Shown here: positions 47,894 to 59,023 of the stretch, piece by piece
Numbering within the stretch: the stretch's first letter is position 1
Layout of the letters: each line of letters opens with the position of its first letter
Assembly (NCBI RefSeq): GCF_034140825.1
Contig: NC_089035.1
Span: 40,457,001 to 40,521,000, forward strand
Direction: 5' to 3'
DNA from: Oryza sativa Japonica Group
Taxonomy: Eukaryota > Streptophyta > Magnoliopsida > Poales > Poaceae
Length of the DNA stretch: 64,000 nt
Position numbers and translations under genes: made by a program
The notes under the pieces: model-generated
Databases searched by the model: none
Told to the model about the DNA's origin: nothing
Seen by the model: only the letters and a program-made list of their open reading frames with translations

Positions 47894-48039
47894 CTCTCTT
47901 TGTTACAGAATAAACTAACATCGTACAAGATATGTGTCATATCTTAAAATAACGAATCTGTATATACCTATATCCATATTTGATGTATTAGTATATATCA
48001 CATTCTGCACGAAATTGGTTTATTTTGTGATGGAGAGAG
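47894..48039. mobile_element. Short Stowaway-like MITE
   Basis: CTCTCTTTGTTACAGAATAA at the left and, inverted, CTCTCTCCATCACAAAATAA at the right, each next to TA. Confidence 0.65.
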
Positions 48040-48892
48040 TATATACAATCTATTATTATATTCACTAGTTTTTAGTATAATATGATGTGATCACTTTTGG
48101 AGCCAACAACTACTCCAAAGCGGTGGAAGGGGTTTGCCTGTTCTCCAAAGCGTCCACGTACGTGTCGTCTAGATACAATGAACCTGTGCGTTTCAAGATC
48201 ACGAAGGAGCATTGTTCGTCGTGGTTCTTTAGCATCTGGACAGAAGTTTGGGTCAAATTCAAGGCTGATAGTTACACAGGAACCGTTGGTAGCATGCTGG
48301 GATAATTTTATGGCCTGGTCGCGTGAATGGCGTAAGTCCATTATAAGAAACATGCAGTCCACCACGATACAAAGATATCAGCAAACCAAGTGGGTGACGA
48401 TACGCGGTGCGGTGAAGGAGAACCAGAGAGAATGAACAACGATGGCACGCCAAGTCGCCAGCGGGCGCAACGTGGCACGTAGGTCTCATCATCTTCTTCG
48501 CCTCTCGATCTTCGGCATTTTTCTTGTACCAAATGTTTGGAGCTAATAGTATACGCGCATGTGATTTCCTACACCTAAATATTGATTTTGCTCAGCTCGG
48601 TGCTGGACTTTGTGGATCAGGAATAACCCAACAAATATGCAAGAACAATGCACATACATAACGTCCCTTTCGACCATCGGTGCTTGTGATTTTGTGAATC
48701 ATTACCGATCATATTAGAGTCGCCGAAGAAATCTCGAGCTTCCTATTAAGGAATCACCACCAAATCCCATGAGATTTAATTTGACGGTGTTTATTACAGA
48801 CTACACCATCACGTGATCCCGTCTCTGTACTCCCAAATAAACTATTTCCCCACGTACAATCAGGTTCTATAAGCAGGTGTTTTCCCAACACC
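48040..48892. other. Intergenic region
   Basis: A 72-codon frame at 48087-48305 and others overlap without domain signal. Nothing supported. Confidence 0.35.
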
Positions 48893-49070
48893 TCTTTCTC
48901 GTTTTCCGCGCACATATTTTTTAAACAGTTAAACGGTACGTTTTTTTATAAAAAGTTTCTATACGAAATTTACTTAAAAAATCAAATTAATATATTTTTT
49001 AAAAAAATAATTAATACTTAATTAATCACGCGCTAATGAACCGCTACTTTTTTTTTTTTACTTCCGGTTG
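48893..49070. mobile_element. Dispersed MITE-like repeat, copy 2
   Basis: CTCGTTTTCCGCGCACATAT, TTTAAACAGTTAAACGG, AAAGTTTCTATACGAAA, TACTTAATTAATCACGCGCT. Same family as 33785-33965. Confidence 0.65.
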
Positions 49071-49269
49071 AACATGGGACACTGAACACACCCTAAGTAG
49101 AGTACTCCCTCCGTCCCAAAAGTTCAGATTCATAGCTAAAAATTAAACATAGATTAACACTGTTAAGTGATAGTACTAGTAAGCAACTGTGTGTCCCCTC
49201 CCCTGGCCCCGCGCGGTCGCGAAAAGCCCATTTAACCCCACGCAGCGCGGCGCACGTACGACTCGTAGT

Positions 49270-49980
49270 TAGGGCTGAAAACGGTATGGAAACTTTTCGG
49301 ATTCCGGATCTATTTTCGAAAACGGAATCTGTCGGTGAGAATTTTTTCGGAATTTTTCGGAAATAAATTCGGAAATATTTTCTCGGAAACGGAATCGAAA
49401 ATGATAAGGGCAGTTTCCGTCGGAACTCGCAATCGGTCGGAAACTTTTCGGAATTTTTTTCGGAATTTCAGGAATTTTTTTCAGAATTTCCAGAAATTTT
49501 GTAACTGAAATACCCTGGGTTCTTTTTTTAAGCACTTAATAGAGAATACCATGGTGTTTTGTTGTTATTTTCTTGAAAATATTTGTTATGCAAATCTAAA
49601 ATTACATAAGAATATTTTTTTCCTTCATTGGGATTTACCAACATCATTACTCTTTTAAATATAGATAATTTATTTCATAGATTGTGTTTTGTGATGTACT
49701 ATTAATACTTAATAATTAGACTTATATGATTGTGTTTTATGATGAATCGTTGACCGTTGAGATTTGAGAATTGGATTAATCAGTTTGAGAGTTTTTTTTA
49801 TTCCGATAAATTTTCGTTACCATATTTGCGCCGGTTCGTTTTCGCTCTGTTTTCGGTTTCGATAATATTCGATTCCGTTTTCGTATCCAGGTTTCCGATT
49901 CCGATTCTGATTTAAAAAAAATATAAAAATAAAAACGGTAAAAATGGTTTTCGTCCATTTCCGTACCGTTTTCACCCCTA
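49270..49980. mobile_element. Non-autonomous hAT-like element, 711 bp
   Basis: The left end TAGGGCTGAAAACGGTATGG and the inverted right end TAGGGGTGAAAACGGTACGG match. Flanks CTCGTAGT (49262-49269) and CTCGTACA (49981-49988) are an imperfect eight-base duplication. Subterminal regions are dense in TTTTCGGAAT and TTCCGATTCCG motifs, typical of hAT elements. No transposase is encoded. Confidence 0.8.
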
Positions 49981-50129
49981 CTCGTACACCTCTACTCGTA
50001 GTACGACATTTTTTACCAGACCGGCCGCATGCGATTCTTCACCGGTGACAGCGCAATGATGCGGTGGCCTTTATCCAGCGGCACGCAGGAGCTGTCTGTC
50101 CACGCTGTTCATGCAGCTTGCAGATAGTA

Positions 50130-50280
50130 GATCGAGGCCGTGTTTAGTTTCCCTTTATTTCCAACTTTCTATTACATTATATCACATAGAAAACACACAT
50201 AAACTTTTAACCTTTTTTTTAAAACTTTTAACTTTTTTCAAACTTCTAACTTTTTTTCAGAAACTAATCACACTCTCAGA
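50130..50280. mobile_element. MITE fragment (GGCCGTGTTTAGTT family)
   Basis: GGCCGTGTTTAGTTTCC followed by repeats of AACTTTTAACTTTTTTC. An inverted relative lies at 52275-52390 (GTTGGAAGTTTGGGTT, AAAGTTTGGATCTAAATACA). Confidence 0.5.
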
Positions 50281-50519
50281 CACACGACGTCAAATCGTCC
50301 CGGGATTAGGATTACCACCGTTTTTTCTTTTGTCTCGCTGTCGAGAATCGAGATCATCGTGGACGTGTCCGTGCTAATCCACGTCGAAATCAATCGAATC
50401 ATCGTGGACGTGTTGCTAATCCAAGTTAAACCAGCCGTCAAATGACGGCCCCTTCAACAGAAACTCAGTGAGATATTTCCAGTGAGATTAGAAATATGTT
50501 GTTGGTTTCAGTCTCTTTT

Positions 50520-50627
50520 ACTTCCCCCGTTCTTAAATATAAAGGATTTTAGTTGGATATAATATAGCTTTATATCCAGATTCGTTGTACTAACCAAAAT
50601 CTCTTATATTTAGATATAGAGAGAGTA
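50520..50627. mobile_element. Short palindromic MITE
   Basis: TTCTTAAATATAAAGGATTT at the left and, inverted, CTATATCTAAATATAAGAGA at the right, with interior inverted TTGGATATAATATAG. Confidence 0.5.
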
Positions 50628-52274
50628 ATATGTGTTAGTTTGTTAGAGGATACATTCATGGGTACATGAGTATGATGACTAATGTGACGTGTATACTGAT
50701 ATGCGCGTGTGTCTACCGTGTAAAAACATATCTTGAAAAACAAAAAACAACAACGAGTGAATTACATGTTAGGTCAACTTGGTTACATATATTACACATT
50801 GACATATTTGGTTGTCAGGGCTACGGCATATCGCAACCAACCAAAACAGTTCTGCAAGCAACAAAGGCAGTTGCAGCCACAGCCCTTGCCTGCTGAATAG
50901 GCCAGTTGGACAAGGCCCTCGTCTGGAAGTGTTTGCTGATACATGGGTTACTGGCCTAAAGTGCAAAATCTGGTATCTAAACCTAATCCAACGTAAAAAT
51001 ATTGATGATCCATGGTGAGACTAGGATAAAAATAACTGGTCCAAAATTCAACTTACTCATAATAATATCATGCATGATAGATATCTAAGTTGCCATTATG
51101 TCATTTTACGTATCATAAGATTTGTATCCTGTTATATGCCGATACTACCAAATATTTGATATAAAGGATTACTACGTTTCGTATCGCAGTACCATCAATC
51201 TTATTTATTTACGACAATATACTCAGAAATGATGTGATTATATTATATAATTCTATCCAGTTTGGAAAGAACGACATATCAGTCTTTTTTTCATTTTCTA
51301 CAGGATATGAGAAAAATTCCGTGTTCCAAGGATATCAAAATTAATTAGGTGCGGACGTTTGTGACGATTTTATATTTCATAAATGAAGCACATTATTGCA
51401 TCTAGGTTTTTTCTCTTGAACCAATATACACGAAACTGAGTGACTTCAACATCATGCGTGGCGCCATGGATAGTGAAGGCAGCAAGATCAGGAGTGAAGT
51501 TTGATCCTGTGTATTATTATCATATCATGCGCATAACAAACTAGATGCAATAAACATTTTTTTCTAGCCACAATATAAACAACTTATTATGATTGATGTC
51601 CTTGTTAATTCCGGCCTAATGATCAGCACATACCTGTCATTCCTCTAATCAGGTCTGGCGAAAAATAAAGCTAAATCAAGTTCAATAATACACCCTAAAG
51701 TAAGGACTGGGTGTTAAAGTGGGGACACAAACGATCAGGAAGATCACATTGATACATCTGCTCCTAGACTTGTTTGGTCCTTTTCTGATTCGTTCAGATA
51801 TGCACTCTACCTATCAAGTAGATGAAGACCACATACAGTAGTGATCAACCGGTCGTAGTGCCACAAGTGTAAAGTGAACATCATCTGGATAACGTGGTGT
51901 GTGCATTTCTCCGTTTAGTAGTGTATTGACTTGATAGACCATGAACCTTTCATTATTTTTTTGCCGAAGAAAGTTGAGAGAGATATTTGCCACTCCCACT
52001 ATTTTTCATCATTATTCGTTCCAGGGTAATCCTCCAAAGAGAGTTGATAATATATATAGCAGGTCAATATATAGGCATGCTTTTTTTAATTATGTTGCCG
52101 TGCAATTATGCGTTTGTTTAGTGTGCATTTTGTTGTCGGGTTAGTGCGGGTTAAAACTAGTCAGCCTATCATTTTTACTCCTAAAGATGGTAACTGATCG
52201 ATCAGCTCGATCGGACAATAAACCCACTGCCACTACCACTAGTACTAGGTTAGCCTAGTCCTAGTAGCATGTAG
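50628..52274. other. Intergenic region
   Basis: AT-rich sequence without a recognisable gene, repeat or RNA. Confidence 0.4.
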
Positions 52275-52390
52275 GCCTTCTAAAGTTGGAAGTTTGGGTT
52301 AAAATTGATACGATGTGACTGAAAAGTTGCGTGTGTATGACAGGTTAATGTGATAGAAAAAGTTGAAAGTTTGGATCTAAATACAGCCGT
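52275..52390. mobile_element. MITE fragment, inverse relative of 50130-50280
   Basis: AAAGTTGGAAGTTTGGG, ATGTGATAGAAAAAGTTG and GGATCTAAATACAGCC. Only one end is visible. Confidence 0.5.
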
Positions 52391-52439
52391 AGCATCGCAA
52401 ATCAGACGAGCTAGCTAGTACTACAATTTAATCATTTCC

Positions 52440-52806
52440 AGCCTCATCTTTTCACTTATACTTATCAGAAAAAAATTTAAAATTTCAATCTTAAATTTGA
52501 AGCTGATTTTAAAATCTTTTCATCGGAGTTTAGTTTTTAGCATTTACTTTTAAATCGTTAGGAACACGTATATAAAAGTTTTATTAACAAATTACTTTTC
52601 GTTTGCAAATATGATGTTTGAACGATGGGGCTGTTTGTTTATGCTTATTCGATCCGCTTACTAACAATTTAAATTTGTAAATAAAACATTTATATACACG
52701 TCCAATTTAAAAGTAAATGTTATAAAGCAATCTATAAAAAAACCATAAAATCAACTCCAAAATTAAAATTTAATTTTGGCTTCTAGGTATAAGCATAAAC
52801 GAAACA
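52440..52806. mobile_element. Two adjacent related MITEs (TTATGCTTAT ends)
   Basis: 52630-52806 has inverted ends TGTTTGTTTATGCTTAT and TGTTTCGTTTATGCTTAT. The preceding 52440-52625 shares ATACTTATCAG, CGTATATAAAAG and ATTTACTTTTAAAT, partly inverted, so it is a related copy placed next to it. Confidence 0.55.
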
Positions 52807-52917
52807 ATTGGACTTAAAAAAACATTGTCAGGCGAGTTTTTCTTTAGAAAAAAGAAATGCTGCATGACAGCATCCCATTCCGACGGGATGACACCTCATC
52901 TTGTCCAAATGTCCAAA

Positions 52918-53043
52918 TGGGGTATCAATCGATACCTACTGGATATCATACGATATTTGCGAGGTATCATCCCGTTAAAATGGGGTATCAGTTGATACCT
53001 ACTAGGTATCATACGATATTTGTGAGGTATCATCCCGTTTGAA
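52918..53043. repeat. 63-bp tandem repeat, two copies
   Basis: TGGGGTATCA begins the units at 52918 and 52981. Both contain GATACCTACT, TATCATACGATATTTG and GAGGTATCATCCCGTT. An inverted copy of the unit end (CGGGATGACACCTC) stands just upstream at about 52883-52896, so the block can fold back. Confidence 0.85.
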
Positions 53044-53940
53044 CGAGTTATGGTTCAGGAGCATTTTTCGAAAAAAAGAACATGGGCAGGAGCAATCACC
53101 CAACTTCCTGGAAGTTGCAGCCTTGCAGGTGACGCGGCTAGATGGGCCCGGAGGGAGCACGCGGCGCAGCCTCTCGTGGACGAACGGCCCATCGCACGAC
53201 CAGAGCCCACAGGGATACCCGGCGCGCAGGCCGGTTAACAGAGATGCCTCGAACGCAGGTGCAGGCCTGGACTTGTGTTGTAGCCCTGCAGCCCGCACCG
53301 GAGGACTAGCGATTAGCGAAGCCGCGGTCACGCACGCCACGCGTTCGATCGATCGATCATCGATCGCGAAAACCCTGCCACTGGAGAAATCCTATTCATT
53401 ATCGCCTAGAAATTCGATTGTTAAGCTTTTATCTGCTAAATGGAGTATATGACTACTGCATGCGTCACCAAGATAAGCATAACGTACGTGTGCCGCTTCG
53501 GTGCTGCTGCGTTCGCGAAAAATCATTGCGTTCGTTTCGGTGCTATGCTGTGTACGGCCATTACGGTGTACCGTCGCCGCACATATCCACCCACCCAGCA
53601 CACAGACAGCAGCGACACAAGTTACAACAATATCCAGGTGAGCTGGGGGCCATGAACCTACACTCCCTAGCCACTCTCACGCCAGCGCCGCGACAACCAC
53701 CCAAGTTTGGCTAGCTTCCCAACCCTGACGTCACGTAAGCTTTTGCCAATTCCGCCAACGCCCACGCCCATGCGCGCACCCGTCTACGCGGCACCGCGCA
53801 CGCGCCACCCCCCTCGACGTGTCCTCACACCACCTCGTCCCTATCCATGATCGCGTCCCGCCCGCGCGCCGCGCGCGCGCGCGCGTCCTTCCAAACACCA
53901 ACCCGCGAGTCCTTGAGTCCTTTCCGTTCCGATTCCCCCG
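53044..53940. other. Spacer and cystatin promoter region
   Basis: Moderately GC-rich. CGATCGATCGATCATCGATC at about 53346 and an alternating CG run near 53865-53884 are the only notable motifs. No gene called. Confidence 0.4.
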
Positions 53941-53947
53941 TATAAAT
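53941..53947 (+). promoter_or_regulatory. TATA box of the first cystatin gene
   Basis: TATAAAT preceded by CCCCCG, 120 bases before the ATG at 54061. Confidence 0.65.
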
Positions 53948-54060
53948 CCCCGCGCCACCGTACCACGGGCTCCCGCATCCATCGTTCTCGCTCACTTCTC
54001 ACAAACACAACAAAAAACATCGTCGCAGACAAAAACATCGTGCACGTTGGTTGCGTGTCA

Positions 54061-54537
54061 ATGGCGGCTCGTTGTCCGGTCGGTGTGGCCTCTGTGCTGC
54101 TGCTGATCGTCTTGGTCACGGTGGCGTCCGCGGCGTCTGGCGCGCGATCCGGCGGCGGCGGCGGCGGGGGCATACGGGAGTTGCGGGGCGGCGGCGCGGG
54201 GAGGAGGGTGGGGGGAAGGACGGAGGTGAGGGACGTGGAGGGGGACAGGGAGGTGCAGGAGCTGGGGCGCTTCTCCGTCGAGGAGCACAACCGCCGGCGC
54301 CGCAGCCGGGACTGCGGCGACGTCCGGCTGGAGTTCGGCAGGGTGGTCGCCGCGCAGCGCCAGGTGGTGTCCGGGCTCAAGTACTACCTCCGCGTCGCCG
54401 CCGCCGAGGAGGGCGCCGCGGGTCAGAACGGCGGCGAGCCCCGCGTGTTCGACGCCGTCGTGGTGGTCAAGCCCTGGCTCGAGTCGCGCACGCTGCTCAC
54501 GTTCGCCCCGGCCGCGGACTCGCCGAACGAGTCGTAG
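54061..54537 (+). CDS. Secreted phytocystatin (cysteine protease inhibitor)
   Basis: An intronless gene for a 158-residue inhibitor of papain-type cysteine proteases. The ATG at 54061 is chosen because a signal peptide follows at once (residues 1-26, core VLLLIVLVTVASA); the upstream part of the frame starts with GTG. A glycine-rich linker (30-52) holds the conserved GG at 51-52. Then LGRFSVEEHN (69-77, the phytocystatin helix), QVVSG (101-105, the first binding loop) and PW (138-139, the second loop), all intact. Rice cystatins inhibit storage-protein proteases and insect gut enzymes; the target of this one is unknown. A cysteine at 85, inside an arginine-rich insertion, is unusual for the family. 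A paralogue lies 1.9 kb downstream on the same strand. Confidence 0.93.
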   Translation: MAARCPVGVASVLLLIVLVTVASAASGARSGGGGGGGIRELRGGGAGRRVGGRTEVRDVEGDREVQELGRFSVEEHNRRRRSRDCGDVRLEFGRVVAAQRQVVSGLKYYLRVAAAEEGAAGQNGGEPRVFDAVVVVKPWLESRTLLTFAPAADSPNES

Positions 54538-55424
54538 CACGCAGGCAGAGAGAGGCAAGGTCACACAGGACACAGCTGAGCTGGTGTAAGAATAAAAAAT
54601 GTACCAAGTTTCAGGTGCAGTTGTGCACCGAACGGGGTACTCGTATTCAGTAGAGAGTGAACAAAGTAAGTGTACGTGTGCGTGTTGCGGCAATAGATGT
54701 TCGAAGGCTTTTTGTGTAGAGAGACGGGAGAGAGTGGCAATAAAGTACTATACTTGTTCTACATCTTCTTCGTTTAATTTGCATATGCTTATGCTTATTT
54801 TTTTCCCACTCGATCGCCAATCAGGCTCAGGAGCTCACGTTGCTTAAATAATGCTGAGAGGTGATCGCGTGTAGTGACTAGCTTGAACGAACGAAATCAT
54901 CAATTAATAAAAGCCCTAGTGCTACCGATTTTCTAGTTTTTTTTTTCTCCTCGGAATGGCTGTCACGAAATTAAATTAAAAAACGACCTTGTTTCTTACT
55001 AACTGAGAACCAGAACCTTGTCTTTTCGCGATGCAAAAAAAACCTTTGCACGTTAATATATTAGAAAAAAATAACTAGCGCAACTGTGATACACCGAGGC
55101 AATCACTGGTCAACAGAAGGGCATACCCCATTACATAAGAAACTGGTTTAAACCAAGCAAAGCTTCTAAGCTAAGACTAAGAGATTAAGAAGTTGCGATA
55201 AACTAAGCTAAGTTGTGTTTCGCTAAGCATAGTCTTGTCTGGTGGTCCCATGCACAAACCAGGCACATAAGACCATTCACAGTGCATCTACGTGGCTTTC
55301 ATCCCTACTGCGCCCCACGAGGATTTTCGTCTCTACGTTTGCAACCCTCGTACCTAACATGCAAAATTATAGACACCACTTGAGCTATTTCTTCCAGAAA
55401 TACGGCTGACAGTATCTTTCACGG
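54538..55424. other. 3' flank of the first cystatin and spacer
   Basis: Possible polyadenylation signals AATAAA near 54590 and 54739. No gene seen. Confidence 0.4.
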
Positions 55425-56006
55425 CAAATATCCCGAGGGACTATCTATACATTTGTCGATAAATTTTAAAAATTTATCAAATATAAATACAATATAATTA
55501 TACTGTAATTACACTGTAAGTATAGAATAATTACACTATAACTTATATGTAATTATACTGTAACTATAGTATAACTACACTGTAACTTTAGTATAACTAC
55601 ACTGTAACTATAATAATTACATTGTTACTTATATGTAATTACATTGTAACTATAATATAACTTGCATGTAAGTGAGATGTACCTTTATAAAACTTATGTT
55701 TGGCACTGCTCACGTAAAAGAGGGATTACGAACTCGCAATGTCTGTTTGTACGATGCGTGTGGAGGCCATCATTCATGCATGCATGTTCGGGTATGCCCT
55801 GCCGCTTTATCTCTGCCCTTCGTCTGACATCTACGCGTGCATGAGCCGCGCCAGTGCCGGTAGCCAGCGGCCGTCGAAAGAAACAAATCAAAACGTCGAC
55901 GCAAAAGCACGAATCTTGAGGTTCATCAAGCGGTTCGAAAATCGACAAATTCTAAGGAAGAAATTTGTCAACAGATTTATAGCAAAATCGATACCGAAAT
56001 ACCACC
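55425..56006. mobile_element. Inverted-repeat element related to 6550-7033, with a GC-rich insert
   Basis: The left end GGGACTATCTATACATTTGT and inverted right end GATTTTGCTATAAATCTGTT correspond to the ends of 6550-7033. The left arm is filled with TGTAATTACACTGTAACT-type units. Between about 55690 and 55915 is a GC-richer stretch not found in the other copy, so it may be an acquired fragment. Boundaries approximate. Confidence 0.6.
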
Positions 56007-56475
56007 CCAAGCTAATAAATCTCAACATGCGGCAGCCAGCCAGGTTTTGGTGAAACAGTACTGTATAAAAGCATCGCGTTTCCTTTCTCGTTCCCCCTCT
56101 CTTTTTCTTCCGTTTCCAGTGCGAGTACACGGCAATGATCACCCCTTTGCTACTTTTCATATCCATGCAACATGCATACAAAAAGATGGAACAAACTCCA
56201 TCCTTTTTTCTAGTCCACAAACGCTAGCTTCGCCCGCCCCTCGTCACGCAACGCCGGACAAAGGCCGAGCTTGCTGTTGCGCGGAGCAGCTGCAGGGTCC
56301 ACGTGATGCCGCGCCGTGGCGCCGCATGCACACACGCGCGCGTCGCTACGTGGTCACGCGAACACCTGCACTGCAGTACACACCACCCTACCTATATCAT
56401 CTCTCGCCTCTGTACATCTGTGCAAAACTGCGAAATCCAAACATATAATTAGCTAGCAAGCGAAAGTACAAAACT

Positions 56476-56922
56476 ATGGCCTCCAAGCTGTATTACGCCG
56501 TCGCCCCGCTCGTGCTGGTGCTTCTCCTCCTCGCGCCGCTCTCGTCCGCGCGCCTCGCCGCCGCCGCCGCCGCCGACGACGACGGGCAGTGGCCGGCGGG
56601 CGGCGGCCGCGGGAGGAAGGTCGGCGGGAGGACGGACGTGGAGGACGTGGAGGGGAACAGGGAGGTGCAGGAGCTCGGGCTCTTCTGCGTCGTGGAACAC
56701 AACCGGCGAGGGGGGTCGGCCACCCGCGGCCGCGGGCTGGTCTTCTCCAGGGTCGTGGCGGCGCAGACGCAGGTGGTCTCCGGGATCAAGTACTACCTCC
56801 GCATCGCTGCCCAGGAGGCCGACGACGAGCTGGTGTTCGACGCCGTCGTCGTCGTCAAGGCCTGGGTGCCGTCCCGCGAGATGGTCTCCTTCGTGCCGGC
56901 GGCGGAGCTGCCAGGATACTGA
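56476..56922 (+). CDS. Secreted phytocystatin with AW in place of PW (paralogue)
   Basis: An intronless gene for a 148-residue protein. Signal peptide is residues 1-25 (core LVLVLLLLAPLSSA). GG at 50-51, then LGLFCVVEHN at 68-76, where the usual arginine and alanine of LARFAV are replaced by leucine and cysteine. QVVSG at 99-103 is intact. The second loop reads KAWVPS, so the usual proline before tryptophan 130 is alanine. The tryptophan, which makes most of the contact, remains. GGRT(D/E)V, DVEG, REVQELG and FDAVVVVK are shared with the gene at 54061, so the two are tandem duplicates. The exposed cysteine at 71 could allow disulfide linkage. Inhibition is probable, though perhaps with changed affinity. 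Confidence 0.92.
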   Translation: MASKLYYAVAPLVLVLLLLAPLSSARLAAAAAADDDGQWPAGGGRGRKVGGRTDVEDVEGNREVQELGLFCVVEHNRRGGSATRGRGLVFSRVVAAQTQVVSGIKYYLRIAAQEADDELVFDAVVVVKAWVPSREMVSFVPAAELPGY

Positions 56923-59023
56923 ATCGGCTGGTTATCCATGGACGCATGCCTTTTGATGGAGATGGAAGATGGGTGTGCGTCATCATCTTTGAGGTGATCT
57001 AATGTCTAATTAGATATGATACTGATGTAAGATGCATACAGCATGACTGCATCTACCATGTTTGGCGTAAATTTTGCTTGCTGCAGAGTCCAACTTGTGT
57101 AAGATGGTAGCTTATGCTTCTCAGTTTTCTCTCTTTCTGTAGCATCTGTAAATCCTGTTCCTCAATGACACCTATAGCTCTGTACAAACTAAAAAAGAGA
57201 AATTCGGAGGAAGATATGTCCCTCCAAACTTTTTAAAGAAAAACTTGTGAACATTTTTTAAGAAAAAAATGTAAATATGTTAGGAATTAAACACAGGACC
57301 TTAAAATTAAAACCACACATCCATTACCACTATCAAGTGCATCCAGTTCAGTACAAACTGATCGTGTCGTCAGCTAAACCCTAGCGTGAGCTAAGGTCGA
57401 TGAAGCCACTCTAACCAAAAGGCTCCTCCTGGAACGGTACCAGATAAATGTTGAAGGATTTTTGTGGAAAAAACTTTGGGTGTTCTAAAAGAGCTAATTA
57501 AGACTCAAATTTGACATTAGCAAATCACCGTAGCCGCTCTATTATCGTCTGAAAATTCATTGCTTATGATTTTATCGAATCCCACTAATCCGTAATTCGC
57601 CCATAGCTAAGGTTAATAACCGCGACGATGAAACAATTGCCCTCAGTTTTGCAGACTTGGCGGTATATCATCATTGACGGATGCGTACCTTGGGAAGAGA
57701 GTAATGAAGCGGGCAAAGAATCGATCGCTCGTTTCCTGCCTGATTTTGGCGGTATATCATCATTGACGGTATATGCTGGCATTTTGGACCAATCATCGGA
57801 CCAGCCACGTCATCAACCACACCAAACTCACCAAACTGCGCGTATGGTTCTGTAGCCGCCGCCGTTAACGATGTGATTCGATGGTATTTACCTGGCTTAT
57901 GGTCTGGTGTGTCCGTTTATCCGAGCACCAGAAACAGATTACCTTAAGATTAGCTACTTGGGCACTTCTGGTAGTGAAGTCATCGCACTGGCAGGTGCTA
58001 AATGACTGCATGGTGCCACTCTGTCCGGTTCATTTTCCCCCTGAAACACATTTCAGGAGATCCTGGCGGAATGGGTGGAGCTCAAACAGCAGTAGCCTTG
58101 TGCACTGTTCAACGTTTCCATGGACCGTGCCAATATATCTTACCCGTGCCTTCCAACTTATCCGTGAATGACGAACACCGGACAGGGCGGGTACTGAAGT
58201 TTGAAACTGTCGAGACCAACAATTTCAGAGAAGAGAACGACAACCTGCAAAAACAGTTAAGCCTACAAGAGAACCAAGTTTAAGGGCGGATGCAGCAGAG
58301 CCACGGGACATCATCAAAAGTTCAGTCACAGCAATTCCTGCAGTAAGGTGCGCCCAGGCATAGCGTTCCAGCTTGCGCATGAAATCTGCATAGATCTCCA
58401 AATGTAATTAGTACTTGTAAGGAAGAAAGCAACAAACCATCCACGACCTGAACTGCCACCAATCTTCAGGTCCACTTATCACGATGACAGACCAGACCAA
58501 CAACCTGATCGCGCATACATGTTGCAGAAGAAAAAAAAAAGTATATATCTATTTTGCATGCCTTTTTTTGACTGTCGATCAATTCAAGAAATGTCCAACA
58601 ATCCACTCCTAATATTGATAAGAAAGAATCAACCCTCTGATTTACTTGTCTAATGTTCACTATGAAAAGAATACTCTGCAAAACTCAGAACGGGGTGACA
58701 AGAACTGGAAGAAATATGATCCCCTAGGGAGTCTTAACACTTGACGCAACAGTTTTCTATAGAAAGTCCTACAAGTATAGTTTCTCCCCCCAAGATTTCT
58801 ACTAGTTTCTCCCCCAAGATTTGGACGCGGACAACTCTTTCTCAGTTTTTGTGCGTTAAGAAGGTGAAAAGGCTTATGTTACCTCTCTCTCTGCAGGGTG
58901 TAACTCATGTTAGCTGTGTGGTAGAAGCCACATGAAACAGCAAGAGATCTGCCTAGTTAACTCATCTTAATAAACTTACCTCGTAATATTTACACAACCA
59001 CACGACCCGCTGATTCTTATCTC
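56923..59023. other. Spacer between cystatin and SEC
   Basis: TTGGCGGTATATCATCATTG occurs at about 57657 and again at about 57746. No gene is supported. The right part from about 58300 is probably 3' flank of the SEC gene. Confidence 0.4.
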
